Positions 36,000 to 45,103 of a DNA stretch of 64,000 nt are shown here, one piece after another; position 1 is the stretch's first letter; the number at the start of each line of letters is the position of its first letter. A model generated the notes under the pieces. That model was given only the letters and a program-made list of their open reading frames with translations. It was not told the DNA's origin and searched no databases. The DNA comes from Paraburkholderia flagellata (GTDB lineage Bacteria; Pseudomonadota; Gammaproteobacteria; Burkholderiales; Burkholderiaceae). The position numbers and the translations under genes were made by a program. Where the stretch lies: contig NZ_JAJEJT010000005.1 of assembly GCF_021390645.1 (NCBI RefSeq), forward strand, positions 248,001-312,000, in the 5' to 3' direction.

Positions 36000-36343
36000 G
36001 CCGCCGCTCCATGTATCTGGCAAAGCCTCTCGTGGATTTCCGGGTCTACACCATCGCGCTGCGCAAGATGCCCGAGTTCATCGAGGTGTTTGACCGGCTC
36101 GCCATGCCGATCCTGCTCGAGACGCTTGGGCACCCACTCGGCTTTTGGACGAGTCTGGTGGGGCAGCAGAACCAGTTCACCCACCTGTGGGGGTATGACG
36201 ATCTGGCGGACTACGAGCGGCGGTGCCTCGCACGCGATACGCATCCGGATTTCCCGGCCTATCTCAAGGCATCGGGCCATCTGATCACGGCGCAGGAGAC
36301 ACGCCTCATTCGTGCCGCCGCGCTGGGTAGCGTCGCAGAGTAA
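35996..36343 (+). CDS. NIPSNAP family protein
   Basis: 115 residues with the ferredoxin-like alpha/beta NIPSNAP pattern: DFRVYTIALRKMPEFIEVF, LGFWTSLVGQQNQFTHLWGY and DDLADYERRCLARD. Small members of this family often sit in catabolic operons as helper proteins or possible isomerases; the molecular role is not settled. Translationally coupled to the FAD dehydrogenase by a 4-base overlap. Confidence 0.85.
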   Translation: MSRRSMYLAKPLVDFRVYTIALRKMPEFIEVFDRLAMPILLETLGHPLGFWTSLVGQQNQFTHLWGYDDLADYERRCLARDTHPDFPAYLKASGHLITAQETRLIRAAALGSVAE

Positions 36344-36366
36344 GCCGGTTCTTTTCGCGTATCGCG

Positions 36367-37272
36367 CTACGACGGACCCAATGCCAGATCGCGATGAGCA
36401 GAGCTCTGGAATTCGCGCGGCGTCGCGCCTGTCTGCTTGCGAAAGTAGCGGCTGAAATAGGCGCTGTCCTCGAATCCCAGGCTGTGCGCTATCTGCTTGA
36501 CGGTCATGCCTGAGTAGACCAGATCGCGCTGCGCTTCGCGAATCAGATGGTCGTTGATCAGCGCGGTGGGTGACGAACCGAGTTCTTCGCGGCAGATGCG
36601 CCCGAGTTGCGGCGGGGTGACATCAAGCGCGGCTGCATAGAACTCGACGGGGCGATGCTCACGGAAATGCTGGGCGATCAGCTCGCGGAAGCGTCTGATT
36701 TGCTGGCTGCGCCGCGCGGCGAGCGCGGCCACCGGCACGTTGGCATGGTCGACAAGCCGCGCCGCCTGTACGAAAAGTGCCATTAACAGTGACATGCCCG
36801 CTGCCGTATAACCGGCCGCGCCACGGCGAAACTCGTTCTCAAGCATATGAAAGAGCGGCATCAGCGTTTCGTCGCTGGCTGCTGGCCCGCACACCGGAAT
36901 CACGGCAGGGTGCTGGAGAACCGCGACGAGCGTTGAAGAAACGGACTTCGCGATGGACTCCAGCGCGCGCTGCGCCGCCGTGACGACAAGGCCGTCGATC
37001 TCCGGCGAAAACGCGAAACCGTGCACGACCTGCGCAGGAAGGATCACGAGGCAGGGCGGATTAAACGGTGTTTTTTCGCTCTCGATGACGACGTGACCCT
37101 GGCCGCTGCGGATGTAGAGAAACTGCAGCAGCGCGTCGTGACGGTGCGCCGGAATGTTCCAGTCGTTCGGCCGGCTGCGCTCCGGAATCCACTCGAAATT
37201 GAATGCATCGTGCCACGGTGGGCGCGCGGCCGATGCTTCTCCATACAGCTCGTAACTAGGGATTTTCCTCAT
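36367..37272 (-). CDS. AraC family regulator, PobR-like (second of three)
   Basis: 301 residues from the ATG at 37272 (preceded by GAAGGCGAC). Sensor half: IPSYELYGEA, IPAHRHDALLQFLYIRSGQG. DNA-binding half: LDVTPPQLGRICREELGSSP and MTVKQIAHSLGFEDSAYFSR FFRKQTGATP. Clearly a sibling of the AraC proteins at 32341 and 40514. It is divergent from the MFS/porin segment, and a TGTCC repeat stands 26-51 bp before its start codon. Probably senses an aromatic or alicyclic acid. Confidence 0.88.
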   Translation of the reverse strand: MRKIPSYELYGEASAARPPWHDAFNFEWIPERSRPNDWNIPAHRHDALLQFLYIRSGQGHVVIESEKTPFNPPCLVILPAQVVHGFAFSPEIDGLVVTAAQRALESIAKSVSSTLVAVLQHPAVIPVCGPAASDETLMPLFHMLENEFRRGAAGYTAAGMSLLMALFVQAARLVDHANVPVAALAARRSQQIRRFRELIAQHFREHRPVEFYAAALDVTPPQLGRICREELGSSPTALINDHLIREAQRDLVYSGMTVKQIAHSLGFEDSAYFSRYFRKQTGATPREFQSSAHRDLALGPS

Positions 37273-37291
37273 GTCGCCTTCCCTCACATGT

Positions 37292-37326
37292 GCAGATTGT
37301 CCTGTTTATCCACAGTTTTGTCCATG
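37292..37326. promoter_or_regulatory. AraC-type operator, copy 3
   Basis: TGTCC at 37298-37302 and 37319-37323, again 21 bp apart, with the second followed by AT as in copies 1 and 2. The outer flanks differ more from copies 1 and 2. It lies in the 464-bp space 37273-37736 between the second AraC gene and the aromatic-acid transporter. Confidence 0.6.
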
Positions 37327-37434
37327 ATCGGCCGGCGCCGTCTGCCTATACTTCAGGCAGACGGAATCGATGAAGATTTTTCGTTGGAGACGCAGGACAC
37401 GCTTTGGCGTATGCCTTTCTCGTGAGAATTTCGG

Positions 37435-37551
37435 ATGACTAACGAAGTAAGAGTGCGCAGCGCAAGCTGGCTGAATCTGGCGGGCCAGGTGAGCGGGGCG
37501 GCGGGCGGCATCGGCGTCGCGCGCGTCGCACACACGCTGCGCGGGCGCTGA
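37435..37551 (+). pseudogene. Possible SDR gene remnant
   Basis: A 38-codon frame whose middle, LNLAGQVSGAAGGIGVARVA, looks like the start of an SDR (LxGKVxxVTGAAGGIG) with a few residues missing from the cofactor strand, followed by an early stop. It lies directly downstream of operator copy 3 where a regulated gene would be expected. Short, so uncertain. Confidence 0.35.
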
Positions 37552-37662
37552 AACGAACCTCTCACGCAATGGCGCTGCGGCGCGCCGTGGCAGATACCGG
37601 CCGTCCCGCGCCCGCGGGTATGGCGCCGCAATAGAACGACATTAATCTCTGGAGACATCGCA

Positions 37663-37740
37663 ATGGAAACGCTCGATCGCGTCGGCCTCGCCGGCGCGTT
37701 GCCCCCGCTCGTCTATCACGTGGCTGGAGGGCAGCAATGA
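37663..37740 (+). CDS. 25-residue ORF coupled to the MFS gene
   Basis: ATG preceded by GGAGACATCGCA; encodes METLDRVGLAGALPPLVYHV plus five residues, and its stop overlaps the MFS start (ATGA). It may be a leader that carries ribosomes to the transporter gene or the tail of a decayed gene. No family recognised. Confidence 0.35.
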   Translation: METLDRVGLAGALPPLVYHVAGGQQ

Positions 37741-39104
37741 AGACCTTCGAACGCGTCGTCGATACCCAGGCCTTCATAGACGGCCAACGGTTCTCGCCAT
37801 TTCAGTGGGTCATTCTCGTGCTGTGCTTTCTCGTGGTCGCCGCTGACGGCTACGACACGGCAGCCATCGGCTTCATCGCGCCGTCGCTCGTGCAGCAGTG
37901 GGGCATTGCGCGCGTCGCGCTCGGTCCGGTGATGAGCGCGGCGCTGGTCGGGCTCGGCATCGGCGCAGTGCTGGCCGGCCCGCTCGCAGACCGGCTCGGA
38001 CGCAAGACCGTGCTGGTGCTTTCCGTGGCCTTCTTCGGACTTTGGAGTCTTGCGGCGGCATTCGCCGGCACCGTCGAGTCGCTGACCGTGCTGCGCTTCT
38101 GCACGGGTCTCGGCCTCGGCGCTGCCATGCCGAACGCCGTCACGCTGATGTCCGAATATGCGCCGACGCGCGTGCGCGCGGTTGTCGTCAATACGATGTT
38201 CTGTGGCTTTTCCACTGGCCTTGCGCTCGGCGGATTCGCGTCTGCATGGCTGATTCCGCATTTTGGCTGGCAAAGCGTGCTGGTCGCGGGTGGTATCGGG
38301 CCGGTCGTGCTTACGGTTCTGCTGATCCTGCTGTTGCCGGAGTCCGTTCAGTTCATGGCGGTACGCCAACGTGCCGACGCGAAAATCGCACGCATCCTCG
38401 GCCGTATTGCACCTGGCATGACGTTCGGTGGCTGCCGCTTCGTCGCGCCTGAGGGCGGCGTGAGCGGGAAGCGTGAATCGGCGATTCGCGTTGTCCTGTC
38501 GCGCCAGTACCGCTTCGGGACATTGATGTTGTGGCTCGCGTACTTCATGGGCCTGCTGATCTATTACCTGCTTACCAACTGGCTGCCCACGCTGTTTCGC
38601 GACACGGGCTTCTCCGGCGCGCGTGCAGCCCTGATGACGTCGCTTTTCCCGCTTGGCGGCGTGCTGGGCAACCTGTGCGTCGGCTGGTTCATGGACCGCC
38701 GCAATGCCAATCGCGTGATCGCAGCAACGTATGTGCTCGCCGCAGTCATGGTCCTGCTGGTGGGACGCGGTGTCGGCCACCAGTTGTGGCTCGGCACGCT
38801 CATCTTCCTGACAGGGACGTTGGTGACGAGCGCAGTCACCTCGATGTCCGCACTGGCCGCCGCGTTTTATCCGACGCACGGACGAGCGACGGGCGTTGCC
38901 TGGATGCTCGGCGTGGGGCGCATAGGGGGAGTAGCAGGGGCACTGGTCGGCGCGGCTCTGATGGGCTTCGGCTGGCAGATCGGCTCCGTGTTCAGCCTGC
39001 TTGCCGTGCCGGCGCTGGTGTCCGCGTGCGCGCTGTTCGTGATGATCGGGCGTGGCGCAGCCGCTTCACAAACGCGTGCACAGCAAAGCGTGCCGATGCA
39101 CTAG
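37737..39104 (+). CDS. Aromatic acid:H+ symporter (AAHS-type MFS transporter)
   Basis: 455 residues, 12 membrane segments. AAHS family features: the acidic motif ADGYDTAAIGFIAPSL in helix 1 (36-51), GPLADRLGRKTVL loop, RFCTGLGLGAAMPNAVTLMS and STGLALGGFASAWLIPHFGW. Relatives (PcaK, BenK, VanK) import benzoates and related ring acids with protons across the inner membrane. Position between the ring-acid oxidation genes and pobA suggests it imports 4-hydroxybenzoate or the alicyclic precursor. Confidence 0.9.
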   Translation: MKTFERVVDTQAFIDGQRFSPFQWVILVLCFLVVAADGYDTAAIGFIAPSLVQQWGIARVALGPVMSAALVGLGIGAVLAGPLADRLGRKTVLVLSVAFFGLWSLAAAFAGTVESLTVLRFCTGLGLGAAMPNAVTLMSEYAPTRVRAVVVNTMFCGFSTGLALGGFASAWLIPHFGWQSVLVAGGIGPVVLTVLLILLLPESVQFMAVRQRADAKIARILGRIAPGMTFGGCRFVAPEGGVSGKRESAIRVVLSRQYRFGTLMLWLAYFMGLLIYYLLTNWLPTLFRDTGFSGARAALMTSLFPLGGVLGNLCVGWFMDRRNANRVIAATYVLAAVMVLLVGRGVGHQLWLGTLIFLTGTLVTSAVTSMSALAAAFYPTHGRATGVAWMLGVGRIGGVAGALVGAALMGFGWQIGSVFSLLAVPALVSACALFVMIGRGAAASQTRAQQSVPMH

Positions 39105-39189
39105 GTAGGGTCTCGAGCCGTTCTTGTCGTGAATTCTTGTTCATATAGTTAGACATGCTAATAAATAATTCAGGTTTGGAGAACCGCAA

Positions 39190-40365
39190 ATGAAAAGGAA
39201 GCTTCTTGCATTGGCCCCGCTTTGCCTGTACGGCGCATCGGCCTGGGCGCAAAGCAGTCTGACGCTGTACGGTGTGCTGGATGAAGGCATCATGTTCAAC
39301 AGCAACGTCGCCACGGGGCCGTCGAAAGGCGGGCAAAAGTGGTACCTCGACTCGCTCAACGGCATGTACGGCAGCCGTTGGGGCATGAAGGGTGCCGAGG
39401 ACCTGGGTGGTGGCACGCGTGCGATCTTCACGCTCGAATCCGGCGTGAACCTGAATTCGGGCGCCGCAGGGCAAGGGGGACTCCAGTTCGGACGCCAGGC
39501 AGCCGTCGGCTTGAGCAACCAGCGCTTTGGTGACCTCACGCTGGGGCGGCAGTACGATTCGGTTGTCAACTATGCGCAAGCGGTCACGATTCAGGGCTAT
39601 CTCGCGAGCGAAGTCTTCCAGCATCCGGGCGACTTCGACAACACCGCGAACTCGCTGCGCACCAACAACGCGATTCGTTACGCGAGCCCCAACATCAATG
39701 GACTCACGTTTGGCGCCACCTGGAGCGTGGGCGGCCAGCCCGGCAATATCAGCGGCAACGGCGGCTATTCGGCCGGCGCGGCGTACTCCAACGGCGTGGT
39801 GACCCTGGCGGCCGCTTACCTCTACTTCAAGAATCCGACCGCGGCCACCGCGGGCCAGGGGTTCTTCACGAGCAACGGCAGCGGAACGCAGTTGACCGGC
39901 ATCCTGAACAAGGCTTATGCAAGCGCGAATTCGTATCAGGTCGCGGTAGCGGGCGGGCTGTACACGATTGGGCCGGTGCAGATCGGCGCGTCGTGGTCGA
40001 ACATCGAGTACGGCGATATCGTGGCACTGGGCGGTGCAAGTGCGCGGTTCAATAACGTTGATGCGGGTGTCAAGTGGTCGGTCACGCCGGTATTCAGTCT
40101 CGGCGCGGCCTATGATTACGCGAAAGGCAACAATGTCCGCACGTCGGAAGGCGCAAACGTCGGCAATCAGCATTTCAACCAGTTCAGCGTGATGGCCGAC
40201 TACTTTCTTTCGAAGCGAACCGACCTCTACGCCGAGGGCGCGTACCAGATCGCGGCGGGTACGTCGTCCACTGGTGCGCCTGCAGTGGCGAACATCGGCA
40301 ATGCCGGCGACTCGTCGAACACCCGCCAGGCGCTCGTGCGCGCCGCTATTCGCCACAGGTTCTGA
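39190..40365 (+). CDS. Gram-negative porin (OmpC-like, Burkholderia type)
   Basis: 391 residues. Signal peptide MKRKLLALAPLCLYGASAWA with cleavage before QSSLTLYG, the standard mature start of this family. It has the eyelet-region blocks GSRWGMKGAEDLGGGTRAIF and FGRQAAVGLSNQRFGDLTLG, alternating beta strands through the length, and a C-terminal RHRF ending in Phe for outer-membrane assembly. GGAG precedes the start. Placed after the aromatic-acid carrier, so it may be the outer-membrane door for the same acids. Confidence 0.93.
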   Translation: MKRKLLALAPLCLYGASAWAQSSLTLYGVLDEGIMFNSNVATGPSKGGQKWYLDSLNGMYGSRWGMKGAEDLGGGTRAIFTLESGVNLNSGAAGQGGLQFGRQAAVGLSNQRFGDLTLGRQYDSVVNYAQAVTIQGYLASEVFQHPGDFDNTANSLRTNNAIRYASPNINGLTFGATWSVGGQPGNISGNGGYSAGAAYSNGVVTLAAAYLYFKNPTAATAGQGFFTSNGSGTQLTGILNKAYASANSYQVAVAGGLYTIGPVQIGASWSNIEYGDIVALGGASARFNNVDAGVKWSVTPVFSLGAAYDYAKGNNVRTSEGANVGNQHFNQFSVMADYFLSKRTDLYAEGAYQIAAGTSSTGAPAVANIGNAGDSSNTRQALVRAAIRHRF

Positions 40366-40513
40366 CGCATCGTTGCACTCACAAGCCGCTCTTGCATCTG
40401 GTGGACAGGTCGCGCGCTCAAGGGGTATCGCATGGGCGCGCAGCCTTGCGCCGGGATGCACGCTCGTGTTGACGACTCTGCAGGGCGGCAGCCCGATGTC
40501 GGAAACAATGCGA

Positions 40514-41386
40514 TCATTTTCGCTTGCGAAAAGCGTTTGGCGTCACGCCGGTGAATCGCTTGAAGAATCGCGTGAAATACGCAGGCTCCGTGAAGCCCAG
40601 GAAATCGGATACCTGATTGATATTGAGTGCGGTGTAGGTGAGACTGCGCTTGGCCTCTAGCAGCAATCGCTGATGGACGAGGGCGAGGGCGCTTTTTCCG
40701 GCTATTCGTTGACAAACCATATTCAAATACACCGGTGTCACGCCTAAGCGTTCGGCGTAGCGGCTGATTGGATAATGTTCGCGGTAGTGTTTTTCGATCA
40801 GACCGGAGAACGCCCTAAGGTAGGCTTGGCCACGATCCTGAAGTTCGCCCCTTTCCTCGCCTTGCTGATCCTGACGACTGACCCATACGACGAGCGCGCT
40901 CACGAGCGACCGGAGCATCAGGTCCCTTGAAGGCGCGGGAAGGCCGTATTCCTGATTCAACCGGCCGCACAGCGTGTTCAGGTAAGGCAGGTCGTCGCCG
41001 ACCGAATAACAGCCCGGGTGCTCGAGCACGCGGCGCGGCGCGTCGATTTGCTGCTGAAGCCAGTTCATCAACGGCGCGGCGACAGTCACCACGTATCCGT
41101 CGACTTCCGGAGAGAACTGGAAGCCGTGCACGCACATTGGCGGGACGACCTGGACCGATGGCGTGTTTATCCTTGTCTTCTCGCCCTCAATTTCGAGTTC
41201 CGCCACGCCTTTCTGAACGTACAGAATTTGCGCGAGGTCCGCGTGCCGGTGCTGCCGGATTTCCCAGTCGTGAAGGCTGCTTCGTTCGGGTATCGACTCG
41301 CAGTGCAGCAAATCGAGCGTGCTCCAGTCCGGCCCTTCGCCGTATAACTTGAAAACGGGGATGTCGTGCTGCGCCGGATGTTTCAT
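40514..41386 (-). CDS. pobR: AraC family activator of pobA
   Basis: 290 residues. Sensor half: [42 protein letters not shown]-binding half: [20 protein letters not shown] and [27 protein letters not shown]. It is divergent from pobA with 181 bp between the starts, the standard pobR-pobA arrangement. PobR activates pobA when 4-hydroxybenzoate is present. The other two AraC genes of the region look like copies of this type adapted to neighbouring operons. Confidence 0.9.
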   Translation of the reverse strand: MKHPAQHDIPVFKLYGEGPDWSTLDLLHCESIPERSSLHDWEIRQHRHADLAQILYVQKGVAELEIEGEKTRINTPSVQVVPPMCVHGFQFSPEVDGYVVTVAAPLMNWLQQQIDAPRRVLEHPGCYSVGDDLPYLNTLCGRLNQEYGLPAPSRDLMLRSLVSALVVWVSRQDQQGEERGELQDRGQAYLRAFSGLIEKHYREHYPISRYAERLGVTPVYLNMVCQRIAGKSALALVHQRLLLEAKRSLTYTALNINQVSDFLGFTEPAYFTRFFKRFTGVTPNAFRKRK

Positions 41387-41531
41387 GAATTCATCACCTG
41401 GTCATCGGCTCGTATGGGACTTTCTAAAAGTCCAATTTTAATCGAAGAAATTGCCTTATCAGCGCTGCATATTTCTAGAAAAATGCAATTCAACCGTGGC
41501 GCCAGTTATTGGGGCTCAAAGAGCAAAGTAG

Positions 41532-42752
<1,221 letters not shown>

Positions 42753-42878
42753 AGCAGCAGTGATGTGCGCTTGATTGGCACGCGCCGCTCATGAGGGTGT
42801 ATCTCGGGGTGCGCCGCCTGGTATCCCGAGATCCCGCATCCAACTTTTCAGCGGACGAATTTCGCCAGAAAAGGACGA

Positions 42879-43660
42879 TTACCCCAAATCCGGCTGTCGG
42901 TATCGAGTAGTTGGCCACGAAGTGACCCTCAATATACTTGCCCGCCCCCCCTGCACGTCGTCGATATAAAACGCGGCCAGTGCGATGACGGGCGCTGCGG
43001 TATTGTTTTTGGCACCCGAGACTAATCCGGCGGTGGTAACCGGTATGAGGACCGTGGTATTTACAGGGACGATACTAAAGTCACCGGCCATTGAACCGGT
43101 CGCGATGTAGACGTTGTCACCAATCGCTACTGGATTCGGATTCCCGCTCGTAATCAGTGTGCGCATGGCCGAAGCGTTCAAATTGCTTGGCCCCGAGCTA
43201 AACCCAATCCACTGTCCCGCCTGACACGAACTCCCAAACGTCTGGTTGGCGTTGCCGATCTGGAATTCTACCGGCACCCCCCCGAAGTGACTGGCGAATT
43301 CGTGGCCGGATTCCAGTACTGGTTGTACACGCACTGATCCATCACCATTGGAAACAGCGCTCCTGCGGGCACCCCCGTGGGCGGCGAGATGACGGCGACG
43401 GACGTTGCACTGGCGTTCGCCGTTGGCACTCCCAGGAATTCGGCGAGGAGCAGCTTGACCACGGTATTGCTCGTGCCACTGCGCGTCACGGTCACCTTGA
43501 CCGCGGGTTCTGGCAGGTAGGTACTCGTGGGCGTCGGGGCGGTCGCGCCCGGTGCGACTAGTGTCGGATTCGCTGAGGCGACGTCCCAGAGCTCGGACAG
43601 CCAGCGGCGGTAGTCCTCACGCATGGCGAGGTTTTTAAGGTCGTCTGTCATGCATTGCAA
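42879..43660 (-). pseudogene. TadG-like pilus-assembly protein, truncated and frameshifted
   Basis: Two overlapping frames together give the C-terminal part of a TadG-type protein. The first (to about 43277) reads LLAEFLGVPTANASATSVAV and ISPPTGVPAGALFPMVMDQC. The second continues VPVEFQIGNANQTFG, SCQAGQWIGF, LITSGNPNPVAIGDNVYIAT and ends at 42879. The switch falls on a run of seven C (43277-43283): one more base would restore the frame. The N-terminal membrane anchor (the usual RQRGA-type TadE/G start) is absent. It lies at the left edge of the mobile zone. Confidence 0.7.
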
Positions 43661-43843
43661 GCGTCGCGCCGCCGATCGGTGCCGTCAAGGCTTGATTATC
43701 CGGTTGGCACCATGCGACCCGCAACCCTGTTCGTCGTGGTGTGAGGATTCAAATTCTAACACCAGACCCCAATTAAAAAGTCGAATCTTGGCACCTATGG
43801 CACGGTGTTGCGTCGGTTTGGATTTTCAGGTTTTGTTATATTT

Positions 43844-43903
43844 CAACGGGGAAGGCGGCCGAGTTATCCACAGGATATGGCCGTTTTAACAAGTTCCCCG
43901 TTG
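43844..43903. repeat. 10-bp perfect inverted repeat
   Basis: CAACGGGGAA at 43844-43853 and its exact complement TTCCCCGTTG at 43894-43903, 40 bp apart. It lies in the 344-bp gene-free space 43661-44004 between the TadG-like pseudogene and the recombinase module, a reasonable spot for a recombination site. Nothing else in that space is recognisable. Confidence 0.4.
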
Positions 43904-43914
43904 CGCATCGCCAA
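43901..43914. repeat. Direct repeat, left copy (possible element end)
   Basis: TTGCGCATCGCCAA, matching 13 of 14 bases of 50202-50215 (TTGCGCAACGCCAA). The pair encloses the three recombinases, the helper and one cargo-like gene. Could be attachment-site cores or chance. Confidence 0.3.
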
Positions 43915-44004
43915 CCGGGACTGTTGTTGCGCCGAGTATTACCAGACGACGCAACACGATACTCACCAAGAGCGATCAATGACGGCCGTCGTGTTGCGCA
44001 CGAT

Positions 44005-44508
44005 CTAGCTGGTTTGCGATCTGGGGCCGACGCCGAGTTGCCACAGCATGTCGATGTTTTTCAGGTACAGGGCAACTTTCTCGGGCGGAGCGTGGATGAT
44101 CGCATGCCCATCTTCACCAACGCCGGCCACGTGTGCGGTCCACGGGTCTTCCAGGCATTGGCACATGTCGCTGATGTCGTCGCGATACTGCTGCAGCTTT
44201 TCCGGATCCCAATCGCTTACCAGATCGGACGCCAGGAGAATCGTTAGCGTGCCTTTCCGCTCACCGATATACCGCACGGGGGAGAGTAGCCCGCCGACGT
44301 AAAGCATCATGACGGCGTCGATCACGCGGTCGTCGTGATCTTCATCCCAGATGACCGCGAAGTCGAGGAAGGCGCACCGGTCGATTCTGTTCAGGAACTC
44401 GTCGTGCCATACCGGCACCCGAAGCACCGAGTAGTGGGTTCCGCGACCCAGGTTGCCGACTGGGCGGGTTTCATCGTGTAGCGTCTGGAAGAACGGGCAA
44501 TAGGACAT
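44005..44508 (-). CDS. Hypothetical protein, cargo of the recombinase module
   Basis: 167 residues from the ATG at 44508, which has AAGGAG at the right distance. Acidic, soluble, with many aromatic and Asp residues (WHDEFLNRIDRCAFLDFAVI, DPEKLQQYRDDISDMCQCLE). No family recognised. It lies 97 bp after the TnpC-like gene on the same strand, between it and the candidate element end. Confidence 0.65.
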   Translation of the reverse strand: MSYCPFFQTLHDETRPVGNLGRGTHYSVLRVPVWHDEFLNRIDRCAFLDFAVIWDEDHDDRVIDAVMMLYVGGLLSPVRYIGERKGTLTILLASDLVSDWDPEKLQQYRDDISDMCQCLEDPWTAHVAGVGEDGHAIIHAPPEKVALYLKNIDMLWQLGVGPRSQTS

Positions 44509-44605
44509 CAAACGCTCCTTTCGGGAGAGAAGCGGCTTCCGCCGCGGAACCTCAGCCATTTCGTAGCTGGGGTGTCGAGCAAACACTATCACACCGCTGG
44601 GATGG

Positions 44606-45103
44606 TCATCGTCGCTTTGTGTCTGCGCGGCGTTCTGATTCGGCCGGCGGCATCGCCGATACCGGCGCAGCAGGTATCGCGCCGAGGGCGGCGAGCTTGT
44701 CGCGCGCCTCCCGATGGTGCTCATAGAATTTCGCCCACTTGCTGAAGCCACCGAGTTCGCCGACAGCACGCAGCATGGCGAGGTGAGAGGCGGTAAGCAA
44801 CTGCACGGTAGCTTCGAGCTCTGCGATGCGCATGTCCTTGTCGGCCAGCGACGCAGCCGTGTCGGCGCCGGAACGTTTCGCGATCCGGCCGCGCCAGCGC
44901 CTGTACGCTGACTGCCGCTGCTGATACTCGGCAAGCAGGCGACTGCGAGACTCGCTGCGGGTAATAGACGATGCCGCATTGATGGTCGGATGCAACCGGG
45001 CAACAGCGCGCGCCGTAATGTCTTCGTCTTCAGCCAGCAGCGTCTCAAGAATCTCGCGCATCTGCTCGTCGCCGTGCAATATCGATTCGCCGGGTTCAGT
45101 CAT
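44606..45103 (-). CDS. TnpC-like accessory protein of the recombinase module
   Basis: 165 residues from the ATG at 45103, overlapping the stop of the large recombinase gene. It has an N-terminal acidic part, a helix-turn-helix-like stretch (EDITARAVARLHPTINAASS), an arginine-rich segment (QRQSAYRRWRGRIAKRS) and a coiled-coil-like helix (DKDMRIAELEATVQLLTASH). Size, place and layout resemble the small third protein (TnpC) of Tn554-type transposons. The assignment is by analogy and not by clear homology. Confidence 0.55.
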   Translation of the reverse strand: MTEPGESILHGDEQMREILETLLAEDEDITARAVARLHPTINAASSITRSESRSRLLAEYQQRQSAYRRWRGRIAKRSGADTAASLADKDMRIAELEATVQLLTASHLAMLRAVGELGGFSKWAKFYEHHREARDKLAALGAIPAAPVSAMPPAESERRADTKRR

